Shown here: positions 8,795 through 16,075 of the stretch, one piece after another
How positions within the stretch are numbered: the first letter of the stretch is position 1
How the letters are laid out: the number at the start of each line of letters is the position of its first letter
Assembly (NCBI RefSeq): GCF_015207425.1
Contig: NZ_JADEWZ010000008.1
Span: 1 to 64,000 of the forward strand
Length of the DNA stretch: 64,000 nt
Origin: Lusitaniella coriacea LEGE 07157
GTDB taxonomy: Bacteria; Cyanobacteriota; Cyanobacteriia; Cyanobacteriales; Spirulinaceae
Direction: 5' to 3'
Program-made: the position numbers and the translations under genes
Notes under the pieces: generated by a model
The model's input: the letters and a program-made list of their open reading frames with translations, nothing else
Told to the model about the DNA's origin: nothing
Databases searched by the model: none

Positions 8795-9553
8795 TCACCA
8801 CGGTAAACGACTGCCATCCCAAGAAAAGAACTGTCCCCTATCGGTTTCTTCAAGTTTGTCTAAGACCTCTAACAGTTGATTGACCGTCCGTCCCACTGAA
8901 AACAATTTTTCGGGAGGGACATTTTTTTGAAAGGGTTGAGAAAGGTTCGTATCCGTCGTTCCTGGGTGTAGCGCGACCACGATCGTTCTGGGACTTTTCC
9001 GACGATATTCAATCGATATCGTTCGCATCAACATATTCAGTGCGGCTTTGGAGGCGCGATATCCATACCATCCACCCAGCCGATTGTCGCCGATACTACC
9101 GATCTTTGCAGAAATACTAGCAAAAATTCCGCGATCGCGGTGACGAAAGAGCGGGAGCAAATGTTTGGCGAGTAAAACCGACCCAATACTATTAACTTGG
9201 AAATAGCGCGTCAACTGTTCTGCATTAATTTCCCTCAAACTTTTCTCCGGTTTTAGAGTTCCTTCGTGCAAAATTCCTACGCAATTAATGGCGCAATGCA
9301 ACTTATCGGTTTGTGCCTGAATGGTTGCAATTCCTGCGATAATTTGTTCCTCATCGGTAATATCCATTGGCACGCAGGTTAGGCGTTCGGGATATTGCGT
9401 GGCGAGTTTCATCAACTCAATTGCCGATTCAGGGTGGCGATAGGTTCCATAAACTCGCGTATTGTTGCGCTCTAAAAACCTTTTGACAAACCCCAAACCA
9501 ATACCTTGGGTGGCTCCGATAATCAGGGTATGATTTGTTGGATTTTGGTTCAT
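8795..9553 (-). CDS. short-chain dehydrogenase/reductase (C-factor-like SDR)
   Basis: 252 aa. The Rossmann motif IIGATQGIGLGF lies at the N-terminus, NCVGILHEG in the middle, and the catalytic YRASK pair near residue 165, preceded by a Ser-rich strand (SISAKIGSIGDN). The overall form fits CsgA/C-factor-type SDRs with NAD(P) cofactor. Substrate unknown. It is convergent with the SnoaL-like gene, with 58 bp between their stops. Confidence 0.9.
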   Translation of the reverse strand: MNQNPTNHTLIIGATQGIGLGFVKRFLERNNTRVYGTYRHPESAIELMKLATQYPERLTCVPMDITDEEQIIAGIATIQAQTDKLHCAINCVGILHEGTLKPEKSLREINAEQLTRYFQVNSIGSVLLAKHLLPLFRHRDRGIFASISAKIGSIGDNRLGGWYGYRASKAALNMLMRTISIEYRRKSPRTIVVALHPGTTDTNLSQPFQKNVPPEKLFSVGRTVNQLLEVLDKLEETDRGQFFSWDGSRLPW

Positions 9554-9631
9554 TTGTAATATCGAGAAAGTCAGAAGGGAGCATAGTGCGCCACAAACTT
9601 ATGATTATTTTACACTTGATGCGAATTTACG

Positions 9632-9748
9632 CTTGATGCGAACACCCTGAAACCCTTGCTAGGAAAAGGGAATAGGGAAGAGTAAGAAGAAATTACCGCA
9701 GAGTAAGGATTTTAGCTTCTGATGCACATTAAGTGTGGTTATTCATAA
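9632..9748 (+). repeat. interspersed repeat family B, copy 1
   Basis: It starts TTACGCTTGATGCGAACACCC, has an AAACCCTTGCTAGG block and a purine-rich middle, and ends near TGATGCACATTAAGTGTGG. Related copies lie at 13455-13593 (reverse) and 19003-19119. A second left-end sequence (TTACACTTGATGCGAA) sits just upstream. The 430-bp gap 9554-9984 holds this repeat and the arsR promoter; I see no gene in it. Confidence 0.65.
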
Positions 9749-9934
9749 TCCCACATCAATCGAAATATCTGGCACGCGTGCTGCAAAAGGCAGATCTCTT
9801 CAAGATCGCGTCCCCAATGTTTGAGATAAATTCCTTGGGCCCTAAAGCGATGAATGCTGGAAAATTGCCAGTGTTGGAGCGAGATCCCTTCTTTCTTCAG
9901 CAGTCTAGTTCTAATTCAAAAGCGAGATGTACTC

Positions 9935-9992
9935 TTGACATTTAAGTAAATGCTTATCTATCATCAAAGGAGTTAGTTAAGTATTTGCTTAA
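9935..9992 (+). promoter_or_regulatory. promoter with two ArsR-type operators
   Basis: TTGACA at 9935-9940 and TATCAT at 9959-9964 (18-bp spacing) form a good sigma-70-type promoter. TAAG-N6-CTTA palindromes lie within the spacer (9943-9956) and across 9977-9992 (TTAAG-TATTTG-CTTAA). Both match the spacing of ArsR/SmtB-type sites and suggest autorepression of the downstream regulator. Confidence 0.7.
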
Positions 9993-9999
9993 ATATTTA

Positions 10000-10335
10000 A
10001 TGAGTAGACCTGTTGCCAGTGCAGATGTATTTGTCGCGATCGCGGATCCAACCCGACGCGCAATTCTCGATCGACTGTGCAAGGGCGAACAACCCGTCAA
10101 AAAACTTGCCGAACCCTTTAAAATTAGCTTGCCAGCGATCTCGCAACACCTGCAAATTCTAGTGGAAGTGGGCTTAGTGCGATCGCGCAAAGCTGGACGA
10201 CAGCGATTTTACCGCGTCGATCCCGAACCCTTAAAAGCCGTGCGAGACTGGGTAAGCCATTACGAAGGGTTTTGGGGCGAAAAACTAGATGCCCTCAACG
10301 ATTACCTGGAGTCAGACTCATGCAACAAAGAGTGA
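10000..10335 (+). CDS. ArsR family winged-helix transcriptional regulator
   Basis: 111 aa from ATG 10000. An upstream in-frame TTG (9985) has a better spaced AAAGGAG (9966-9972), so the start is uncertain by five codons. The family signature VFVAIADPTRRAILDRL is followed by the recognition helix (ISLPAISQHLQILVEVGLV) and the wing. No metal-binding Cys cluster is visible, so it belongs to the subgroup that pairs with SRPBCC proteins. The next gene is an SRPBCC protein whose start overlaps this stop by 16 bp, so the two are co-translated. Confidence 0.92.
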   Translation: MSRPVASADVFVAIADPTRRAILDRLCKGEQPVKKLAEPFKISLPAISQHLQILVEVGLVRSRKAGRQRFYRVDPEPLKAVRDWVSHYEGFWGEKLDALNDYLESDSCNKE

Positions 10336-10823
10336 ATTTGGATGTTGTATATTCCCATCCCCCGGATCGCGTGTGGCGCGCGATCGCGAATCGCCAAGGA
10401 CTCGCCGCGTGGCTGATGGACAACGACTTTGAACCGCGCCTCGGACATCGATTTCGCTTTCAAACCCAACCCCTACCCGGATGGAAACGCGAGATTGACT
10501 GCGAAGTTATCGAACTCGACGAACCCAAACGCCTCGCTTACACCTGGCGAGAAACCGCAACGAGTCAACCCTCAATCGTCACTTGGATATTAGAACCCGT
10601 TGAAGGGGGAACCAGAGTTCGCCTGGAACATCGCGCAATGGCAGCAACTTTTGCCCTTGCAACATCACTTTTATCGCCCTCATCCCCCAACCCCTTCTCT
10701 CAACGTTGGGAAAAGGAGAGCAATCTCAGTCAAGAAGTCCCTCCCCCAGACGTTCAAAACGAATGGCACTATCGACTCAATTCCAAGCTGCCAGAGATTT
10801 TGGCAAAGGGAGTCATGATTTAG
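10320..10823 (+). CDS. SRPBCC (AHSA1-type) domain protein with an inserted repeat segment
   Basis: 167 aa from ATG 10320. The N-terminal two thirds are typical: VYSHPPDRVWRAIA, GHRFRFQTQPLPGW, then YTWRE and GGTRVRLEH. The expected C-terminal helix is interrupted after TFALATSLL by ~30 Ser/Pro-rich residues (SPSSPNPFSQRWEKES...) encoded by an intergenic-type hairpin repeat. The frame then resumes with a plausible C-terminal helix. SRPBCC folds bind hydrophobic ligands. Whether this copy still folds is uncertain. Confidence 0.85.
   Translation: MQQRVNLDVVYSHPPDRVWRAIANRQGLAAWLMDNDFEPRLGHRFRFQTQPLPGWKREIDCEVIELDEPKRLAYTWRETATSQPSIVTWILEPVEGGTRVRLEHRAMAATFALATSLLSPSSPNPFSQRWEKESNLSQEVPPPDVQNEWHYRLNSKLPEILAKGVMI
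10680..10723. repeat. hairpin repeat inserted in the SRPBCC coding sequence
   Basis: The CATCCCCCAACCCCTTCTCT...GTTGGGAAAAGGAGAG block is the reverse complement, with a few changes, of the intergenic hairpin at 12518-12560. The length preserves the reading frame. Confidence 0.6.
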
Positions 10824-10862
10824 TTGATTTCGAGCAAACCCCTAGCACAATTCGGGAGACGA

Positions 10863-11207
10863 ATGCTCAAACAAATTTTTATCAATACGAATACAGAACA
10901 ATGGCTCAATCTAGAGCAGTTTCCCGGTACAAAAATTATGCCTCTTGCCGAACCTGTCTCACAAGGTTCTATTCACCGATTGCAAATGACTGCGGGGACG
11001 GTCATTCCCATTCATTTTCATCCCTGTGATGAATATGTTTACGTTCTCAAAGGCATTATCGAAACTGGGGGACGACAATGCGAGCAAGGAAGCTTCTGGT
11101 TTACGCCTGCGAATACCCAAAATGGTCTTCATAAGGCAATTACAGATGTGGAACTGCTAACCCTTCGCCTTGGTGCAATGGGTGTTTTTGAAGAAATAGA
11201 AATGTAG
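10863..11207 (+). CDS. cupin domain protein
   Basis: 114 aa from ATG 10863, which has GGGAG about 5 bp upstream; the in-frame TTG 10824 has no such signal. The cupin metal-binding motif is seen as IPIHFHPCDEYVYVLKG, followed by the second motif around GSFWFTPANTQNGLH. A single-domain cupin of this size is often a metal-dependent small-molecule binder or anti-sigma-like sensor; the exact role is unknown. It follows the ArsR-SRPBCC pair by 39 bp and may be in the same transcript. Confidence 0.85.
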   Translation: MLKQIFINTNTEQWLNLEQFPGTKIMPLAEPVSQGSIHRLQMTAGTVIPIHFHPCDEYVYVLKGIIETGGRQCEQGSFWFTPANTQNGLHKAITDVELLTLRLGAMGVFEEIEM

Positions 11208-11226
11208 CGAGATGAGAGCGTAATTT

Positions 11227-11262
11227 TGTTGGGTTTCGCTTGCACTCAACACCAACCTACAG
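11227..11262 (+). repeat. short interspersed repeat (TTGGGTTTCGCT type)
   Basis: TTGGGTTTCGCTTGCACTCAACACCAACCTAC-like sequence. A close copy with GGCGTTCAACGCCAACC lies at 47389-47421. It forms an imperfect hairpin. Confidence 0.6.
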
Positions 11263-11293
11263 CAGCAATAACCTTGTTAACGGAGTTATAGTC

Positions 11294-12325
11294 ATGCAAA
11301 TTCTAATTGTTGGCGGTACAAAATTCATTGGTCCCCCGGTAGTGCGCCGATTAGTCGCAATGGGACACGATGTAACAATCTTTCATCGCGGCAAAACTAA
11401 AGCCGAACTTCCCGATCGCGTCCGTCAAATTGTAGGCGATCGCGCCCAACTTCCCGAATTCCGCAGCGAATTTGAAAAAATAGCTCCCCACGTCGTCCTC
11501 GACACCATTCTCTACAGCAACAAGGATGCACAACTGACAATGGACACTTTCAAAGGGATTGCCAAGCGCGTTGTTGCCATCAGTAGCATGGACGTGTATC
11601 GCGCCTACGGCATCATGTTGGGACTCGAATCCGGTTCTATTGAACCCGTTCCTCTCACCGAAGCCTCCGATCTTCGTTCCGCCTTTTACCCCTTCAAAAA
11701 CTTCCCTGTCACGCCCCTAGAAGGCGCGTCTGCCGATTACGAAAAGATTTTTGTCGAACAAGTCATTATGAAAGATGGCGCGTTACCCGGTACGATAGTG
11801 CGCTTGCCGATGATTTATGGGGAAGGAGATCCCCTCAACCGCTTTTTACCTTATCTCAAACGCATGGATGACAATCGTCCCGCGATTGTTTTAGAAGAAG
11901 GGATTGCGCAATGGCGAGGTCCTTGGGGATATGTTGAGAATGTTGCTGCTGCGATCGCGTTAGCTGTCACCAACGATCGCGCGATCGGTCGAATTTACCA
12001 CATTGCCGAACCGGAAAACCCCAGCGAATTGGAAAGAGTCAGCAAAATCGGGGAAATTTCCGGCTGGGATGGGAAAGTTATTGCAATTTCTCGCGAAAAA
12101 CTCCCCGAAGGATGGAATATTCCCTTTAACACTGCACAACATTGGTCTGTAGATTCCAGCCGAATTCGCCAAGAACTCGGTTACCACGAAGTTGTTCCCC
12201 CCGATGAAGCGATCCAAAAAACGATAGACTGGACGCGATCGCGCGCTTCCCAAGAAATTTCCCCCTTTGCCGCACCCGGATTGCTCGACTACGCCACAGA
12301 AGATGCCATTCTTAGCCAACTCTGA
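11294..12325 (+). CDS. NAD-dependent epimerase/dehydratase (extended SDR)
   Basis: 343 aa from ATG 11294 (MQILIVGGTKFIGPPVVRRL). The in-frame codon at 11240 lies inside a repeat and is rejected. The N-terminal Rossmann motif is GGTKFIG. There is a Ser-rich strand (VAISSMDVYRAYG), a Tyr-rich region and a long C-terminal substrate domain. It resembles the atypical SDRs related to CSP41 and nucleotide-sugar epimerases; substrate not known. Confidence 0.88.
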   Translation: MQILIVGGTKFIGPPVVRRLVAMGHDVTIFHRGKTKAELPDRVRQIVGDRAQLPEFRSEFEKIAPHVVLDTILYSNKDAQLTMDTFKGIAKRVVAISSMDVYRAYGIMLGLESGSIEPVPLTEASDLRSAFYPFKNFPVTPLEGASADYEKIFVEQVIMKDGALPGTIVRLPMIYGEGDPLNRFLPYLKRMDDNRPAIVLEEGIAQWRGPWGYVENVAAAIALAVTNDRAIGRIYHIAEPENPSELERVSKIGEISGWDGKVIAISREKLPEGWNIPFNTAQHWSVDSSRIRQELGYHEVVPPDEAIQKTIDWTRSRASQEISPFAAPGLLDYATEDAILSQL

Positions 12326-12657
12326 GGCTGTTACAATTCTTGCTCTGATGCGGTACACCGACTCTAGGCTTGGGTAAGGGGGTAAAGTGCAGAGAACCCA
12401 CATTCTATTGTATATACGCATTTAGATTAGGACATTCCTAGATTCTAAAACCTACTGACAGCCTACTATTGCCTACTGCCTATCGCCCATTGCCTAGCGC
12501 GTAGCGCTATATCCATCTCTCCTCTCCCAGATTTGGGAGAGGGGCTGGGGGAGAGGGCGTTCAGAGATCCTGGGTAAGACGCATCATATGAAATCTGGTT
12601 GAATGCCCTCAGTAAGGGCTGAAATGGAGATGCGAAGAGGGCTTCTGGATCTAAACC
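12326..12657. repeat. repeat-rich intergenic region
   Basis: No gene seen. It holds degenerate TGCCTAC heptamers (12455-12497), a strong hairpin CCTCTCCCA-GATT-TGGGAGAGG (12521-12542) with a GGGGCTGGGGGAGAGGG tail, and a partial family A repeat (12586-12622, ATATGAAATCTGGTTGAATG then CCCTCAGTAAGGGCTGA). Confidence 0.7.
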
Positions 12658-13452
12658 CTAAGAAAGCAACCAGGAGGAAAAATCTCCGGCAAATTGTTGC
12701 AGTGACAAACCACTAATCCTAGAATCGTTGCAAATTGATGCCCTTGCTCGTTCGGTATTGTAGCCCCAATCGGCTAAATAGAGCCGTATCGAGGAAAGAT
12801 CCGGTTGTTGCGCGATCGATTGCAAAGTTTTGAGGCGATCCTCCACAAACCAAACGCTTACATCGGTTTTGGGGTGAGTTGCAATAATTTGGCGCAATGT
12901 TTCGTATTTGGGGCGTTTTGCTTCTTTGCCAATGATTGCCGATGGAGGCAATTCAATCCCTTGTTGTTGCAACAAGCGCCGAGCAAAACGTCCTTCTTTT
13001 GTGGTGATAATAAAAAGCTGCGAGGTTGATTTCGCTAAATTTTGCTGAATTTTAGCGATTGTGCCGGGATAAAAACGATGTAGCGCTAACCATTCTTCTA
13101 AATCCTGCTGAATCCAGGTATCTCGAACCCTATCGAGTTTATTTGAAACCTCTCGACCATCGAGTTGTTCGGATTCTACAATTTGTCGAGCCACTTTTGC
13201 CCAATCTTGCAAAATAGTCGCTTCTGGAACGCCGATAATGAGCGCTCTTAACAATACAGGCATTTCCCAACCCGTTTCAATCACCGGACGCAATTTTGAG
13301 AAACTCACGCTTAATTGCGGTTCGGGAGTCGTGCAATCGGGTTGCCAAAGTTGTACGTAAACTTGCCACGCAGACTGAAAATACTCCGTCAGTCCGTCAC
13401 AAACAACGCCATCAAAATCCAATGCAAGAACGTCAGGGAGATTCACAGACAT
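12658..13452 (-). CDS. HAD family hydrolase
   Basis: 264 aa. Motif I, ALDFDGVVCDGL, lies near residue 10. A helical cap region follows, then motif II (FIITTKEGRFARRLL), Lys in the IIGKEAKRPKYE region and motif IV WFVEDRLKTL. This is the phosphoglycolate-phosphatase-like branch. It should be a soluble phosphatase; substrate unknown. Start ATG 13452 is 2 bp from the end of repeat B copy 3, so its promoter lies in or beyond that repeat. Confidence 0.9.
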   Translation of the reverse strand: MSVNLPDVLALDFDGVVCDGLTEYFQSAWQVYVQLWQPDCTTPEPQLSVSFSKLRPVIETGWEMPVLLRALIIGVPEATILQDWAKVARQIVESEQLDGREVSNKLDRVRDTWIQQDLEEWLALHRFYPGTIAKIQQNLAKSTSQLFIITTKEGRFARRLLQQQGIELPPSAIIGKEAKRPKYETLRQIIATHPKTDVSVWFVEDRLKTLQSIAQQPDLSSIRLYLADWGYNTERARASICNDSRISGLSLQQFAGDFSSWLLS

Positions 13453-13454
13453 AA

Positions 13455-13593
13455 ATTTAGTGACTTACGTTTAATGTGCATTAGGGACTCAAAACCCGAT
13501 TGTATCGTTGTCGAGCCGAAAATTCACCCTTAACCTTTACCCCTTACCCCTTACCCTGCCAGGGTTCTCGATAATTCACATCAGGCGTAACTT
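13455..13593 (-). repeat. interspersed repeat family B, copy 3 (reverse)
   Basis: Read on the minus strand it begins GTTACGCCTGATGTGAA and ends CACATTAAACGTAAGTCAC. The ends are imperfect inverted repeats of each other (TTACGCCTGATGTG versus TTACGTTTAATGTG, 11/14). The middle carries GGGGTAAG units. Confidence 0.7.
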
Positions 13594-13697
13594 TGTCCTC
13601 AGTATAAAGCTGCGCGATCGTTGATGTTCGCCGCGTCTCCGTTGCTCCGTTTCTGCTCGACGCGATCGAACAATTTTTCCTTTGAGATGTTTTTAAC

Positions 13698-13769
13698 TGG
13701 GGTGCTAGGATTCGAACCTAGGGAATGGCGGGACCAAAACCCGCTGCCTTACCACTTGGCTACACCCCA
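13698..13769 (-). tRNA. tRNA-Gln (UUG)
   Basis: On the minus strand it begins TGGGGTGTAGCCAAGTGG and ends CTAGCACCCCA. A 7-bp acceptor stem, D-arm GCCAAGTGGTAAGGC, anticodon stem GCGGG/CCCGC with loop TTTTGGT (anticodon TTG) and the T-arm CCTAGGTTCGAATCCTAG are all present. 72 nt; CCA is not encoded. Confidence 0.97.
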
Positions 13770-13883
13770 TTGATGTCGCCTTTGCTATTTTATCAGTTCT
13801 AATGGGGAGAGTGTCAAGTCATTTCTCAAAACTGCTTTCTTTCGCTTAGGTCATAGGTTTGCAGGCGTTCTTCTTCTTGAAGC

Positions 13884-13914
13884 CAAAAAGATACTCCACC
13901 ATTTGGCGGAGTAT
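13884..13914 (-). terminator. intrinsic terminator after psaL-psaI
   Basis: On the minus strand the stem ATACTCCGCC / GGTGGAGTAT (one G-U pair) is followed by CTTTTT. It lies 56 bp beyond the psaI stop. Confidence 0.75.
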
Positions 13915-13969
13915 GGAAGTTGAGCGATTACTGCCCTAATGTCTTAAATTGACATTTGGAGACGAGATC

Positions 13970-14086
13970 CTAAGCTTCGCTCTCAATGTAAATGAACAAT
14001 AAAGCCGATACAACCACTGGCAGGAGCCAGCAGACAATGGGAATCAGAATCCAAGGTAAGTAAGCAGCCGTATATGCGCCTGTCAT
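13970..14086 (-). CDS. psaI: photosystem I reaction center subunit VIII (PsaI)
   Basis: 38 aa. It contains [17 protein letters not shown], then a short hydrophobic run and FIYIESEA, the almost invariant PsaI sequence. It has a single transmembrane helix and binds PsaL at the PSI monomer interface. ATG 14086, stop TAG 13972-13970. It lies downstream of psaL on the same strand with 305 bp between, so order is psaL-psaI. Confidence 0.95.
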   Translation of the reverse strand: MTGAYTAAYLPWILIPIVCWLLPVVVSALLFIYIESEA

Positions 14087-14334
14087 ATTAAATCTTCCTG
14101 TCCTACAAGTTGCTTGTGAAAATCTTGACATACTCCTCAGCGTAAACGCAAGAGGATTCTAGGATACTAGCGTAGATTGCGAGGAAACCCCTCGACTAAC
14201 ATCTACATCTCCTACTGGAAAATGCCCTCACCAGTTGTGTTGATACACAGAGGTTCAACGATTCCCCAGCTTTTGGGTTCTCAGGATTCTTAACAAAGAA
14301 TTAAAAGGGGATTGGAAACTGGGGAGGTTTTCAA

Positions 14335-14355
14335 TGTTCGTTTCTACAACGAACA
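14335..14355. other. hairpin between psaL and psaI
   Basis: TGTTCGTT-TCTAC-AACGAACA is a perfect 8-bp stem, 37 bp after the psaL stop. There is no T-run on the minus strand, so it may be a processing or stability element, not a full terminator. The rest of the 305-bp gap shows no gene. Confidence 0.55.
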
Positions 14356-14391
14356 AATATAGACTGCCAATCCCCACAATTGCAGGAATTA

Positions 14392-14892
14392 TTAGTTAAC
14401 GAGTCCGCGGAAAATCGCATCGACACCTGCAAAGTTAGCGAGCAAGAAGTAAGCAACAAATGCGCCACCCATTGCACCGATAAAGAATCCACCGGTAAAT
14501 TGACCCCAGCCGCTTCCTGTTTGCAGATTTTCGGGAGCATCGGGATTGCTCTTGAAATAATCTGCTTTAGAGTCATCATCAGAGAATGTGACCAAGCCGT
14601 AAGCGGATAGACAAGCTGTAGCCAGCATGATCATTGCAACGGCGGGAATTAATCCCCCTAAAGCAGCAGCGCCTTCATAATCTCGCAAGGGGCCAAAAAC
14701 TGTCCAGGGTCCAGCAAGAAAGTAGCCGTGAGCCAAACCGACTTCTAAGCCGCGAATTAAAGGGGAAACGCCTTTGCGATAAGCAGGAAGGTTTCCGATG
14801 AATGCTTGGGTGAAGCCTGAAGCAGAAATGGGAGTTGCTAAATGTCCGGTAAAGGGATCGCCTTTATAAGGCTTAACCACCTGGTTTGTCAT
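14392..14892 (-). CDS. psaL: photosystem I reaction center subunit XI (PsaL)
   Basis: 166 aa. Typical N-terminus (KPYKGDPFTGHLATPIS), then PLIRGLEVGLAHGYFLAGPW and two or three membrane helices (LIPAVAMIMLATACLSAYGL; GGFFIGAMGGAFVAYFLL). PsaL sits at the centre of PSI oligomers and binds PsaI. The loop before the last helix (SDDDSKADYFKSNPDAPENLQTG...) is fairly long. Expressed with psaI, ending at the terminator near 13884. Confidence 0.97.
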   Translation of the reverse strand: MTNQVVKPYKGDPFTGHLATPISASGFTQAFIGNLPAYRKGVSPLIRGLEVGLAHGYFLAGPWTVFGPLRDYEGAAALGGLIPAVAMIMLATACLSAYGLVTFSDDDSKADYFKSNPDAPENLQTGSGWGQFTGGFFIGAMGGAFVAYFLLANFAGVDAIFRGLVN

Positions 14893-15090
14893 AGTGTGTT
14901 CTCCTCTTTTTCGAGCAATGTTGAAGCAAAATTTAAGATTGAGATTATTTTAAGCAGCGAAGGGGGACGGAATGCCCGAATGCGCGTTTACCTTTAGAAA
15001 AGTTCATCAAATCTGGGAATTCGCGATCGCGCGCGGGGCGAGAATGTCAAAATAAATTTTGACCGCTATTATTTATTCTCAAACTTAATC

Positions 15091-15819
15091 ATGATCGAAC
15101 AGCACCCTACTACTTTGCAGAAGCAACACGTCCTACAACGCTTGTTATTCTTTACCTTCGCCCTCTTCTTAGCGGTGGGAATGTTTGCCCTCCCCGCCAG
15201 TGCAACAGGAGTCTATCAAATGCCCCAAGTCAGTGCAGGCGACTCAACTTGGGTGATTGATGAGGCAGATGTCATCAGTCGCATCAATGAAGGCAAACTC
15301 AGCAGAACGTTCCAGAATCTTGCCAATAACAGTGGCAATGAAGTACGGATGGTGGTGATTCGCCGTCTTGACTTTGGAGAAACCATTGACAGTTTTGCCG
15401 ATGAGCTTTTTGATACCTGGTTTCCCACAGACGAAGCAAAAGCCAACCAAACCCTACTCATCCTTGACACGCTGACCAACAATAGCGCGATTCGTACCGG
15501 AGAGGCGACGAACGCCATCCTATCGGATGAAACCGCTCAAAGTATCGTAGAAGATAACATCGGCATTCCCGTGCGCGAGGGCAACAAGTATAACGAAGCA
15601 TTTTTGAGTGCGAGCAATCGCCTCGGCGAAATTCTCTCCGGACAACCCGATCCCGGTGCGCCTGTTGCCCGCGATACTCTGGATGTTGAGAGTACCTTCA
15701 CCAAAGCAGAGGAAACCGATACTGCCAATTCAACGATTTGGGTGATTGGGTTGCTGATTGCTGCAACAGTTATTCCAATGTTGACTTACTTCTTTTACGT
15801 GGGTTTTCCGGGTCGATAG
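15091..15819 (+). CDS. psb32: Psb32 / TPM domain protein, PSII repair
   Basis: 242 aa. It has a signal peptide (hydrophobic 19-38, then PASA), a TPM (DUF477) domain at about 55-185 beginning WVIDEADVISRINE and including SFADELFDTWF, and a C-terminal membrane helix (TIWVIGLLIAATVIPMLTYF). This matches cyanobacterial Psb32, homologous to plant TLP18.3, which helps protect and repair PSII in the thylakoid lumen. It is divergent from psaL with a 198-bp shared upstream region. Confidence 0.88.
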   Translation: MIEQHPTTLQKQHVLQRLLFFTFALFLAVGMFALPASATGVYQMPQVSAGDSTWVIDEADVISRINEGKLSRTFQNLANNSGNEVRMVVIRRLDFGETIDSFADELFDTWFPTDEAKANQTLLILDTLTNNSAIRTGEATNAILSDETAQSIVEDNIGIPVREGNKYNEAFLSASNRLGEILSGQPDPGAPVARDTLDVESTFTKAEETDTANSTIWVIGLLIAATVIPMLTYFFYVGFPGR

Positions 15820-16075
15820 GTTGTGAGCCTTCAGCTATCAGCTTTCAGCCATCAGGGAAAATCTGGTGATTTTTCAATATTGGCAGAGGTTGTAAAGATT
15901 TAACAAATGCTGGTGGCTATAAAGTTGAAGGGGAGTTATGCGCGCAAGATATAGCTCCCTATCACCCTCAAAAAACTAAAACTTTAAATAAATATCAACT
16001 TTATCGGACAAAAGTTGTTGCAAGATCGAAGACGCATTTTATTATTGAAGTTTATTCAATTCGTTTAGTTCTGTC
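15820..16075. other. intergenic, no gene seen
   Basis: 256 bp with short CAGCTATCAGC-type repeats near 15833-15855. It becomes AT-rich before ilvB, consistent with a promoter region, but I cannot place boxes confidently. Confidence 0.5.

Noticed and set aside
9733-9945. Plus-strand 70-aa frame before the ArsR gene
   Set aside because: It overlaps repeat family B and the arsR promoter, has no ribosome-binding site and no protein-like pattern.
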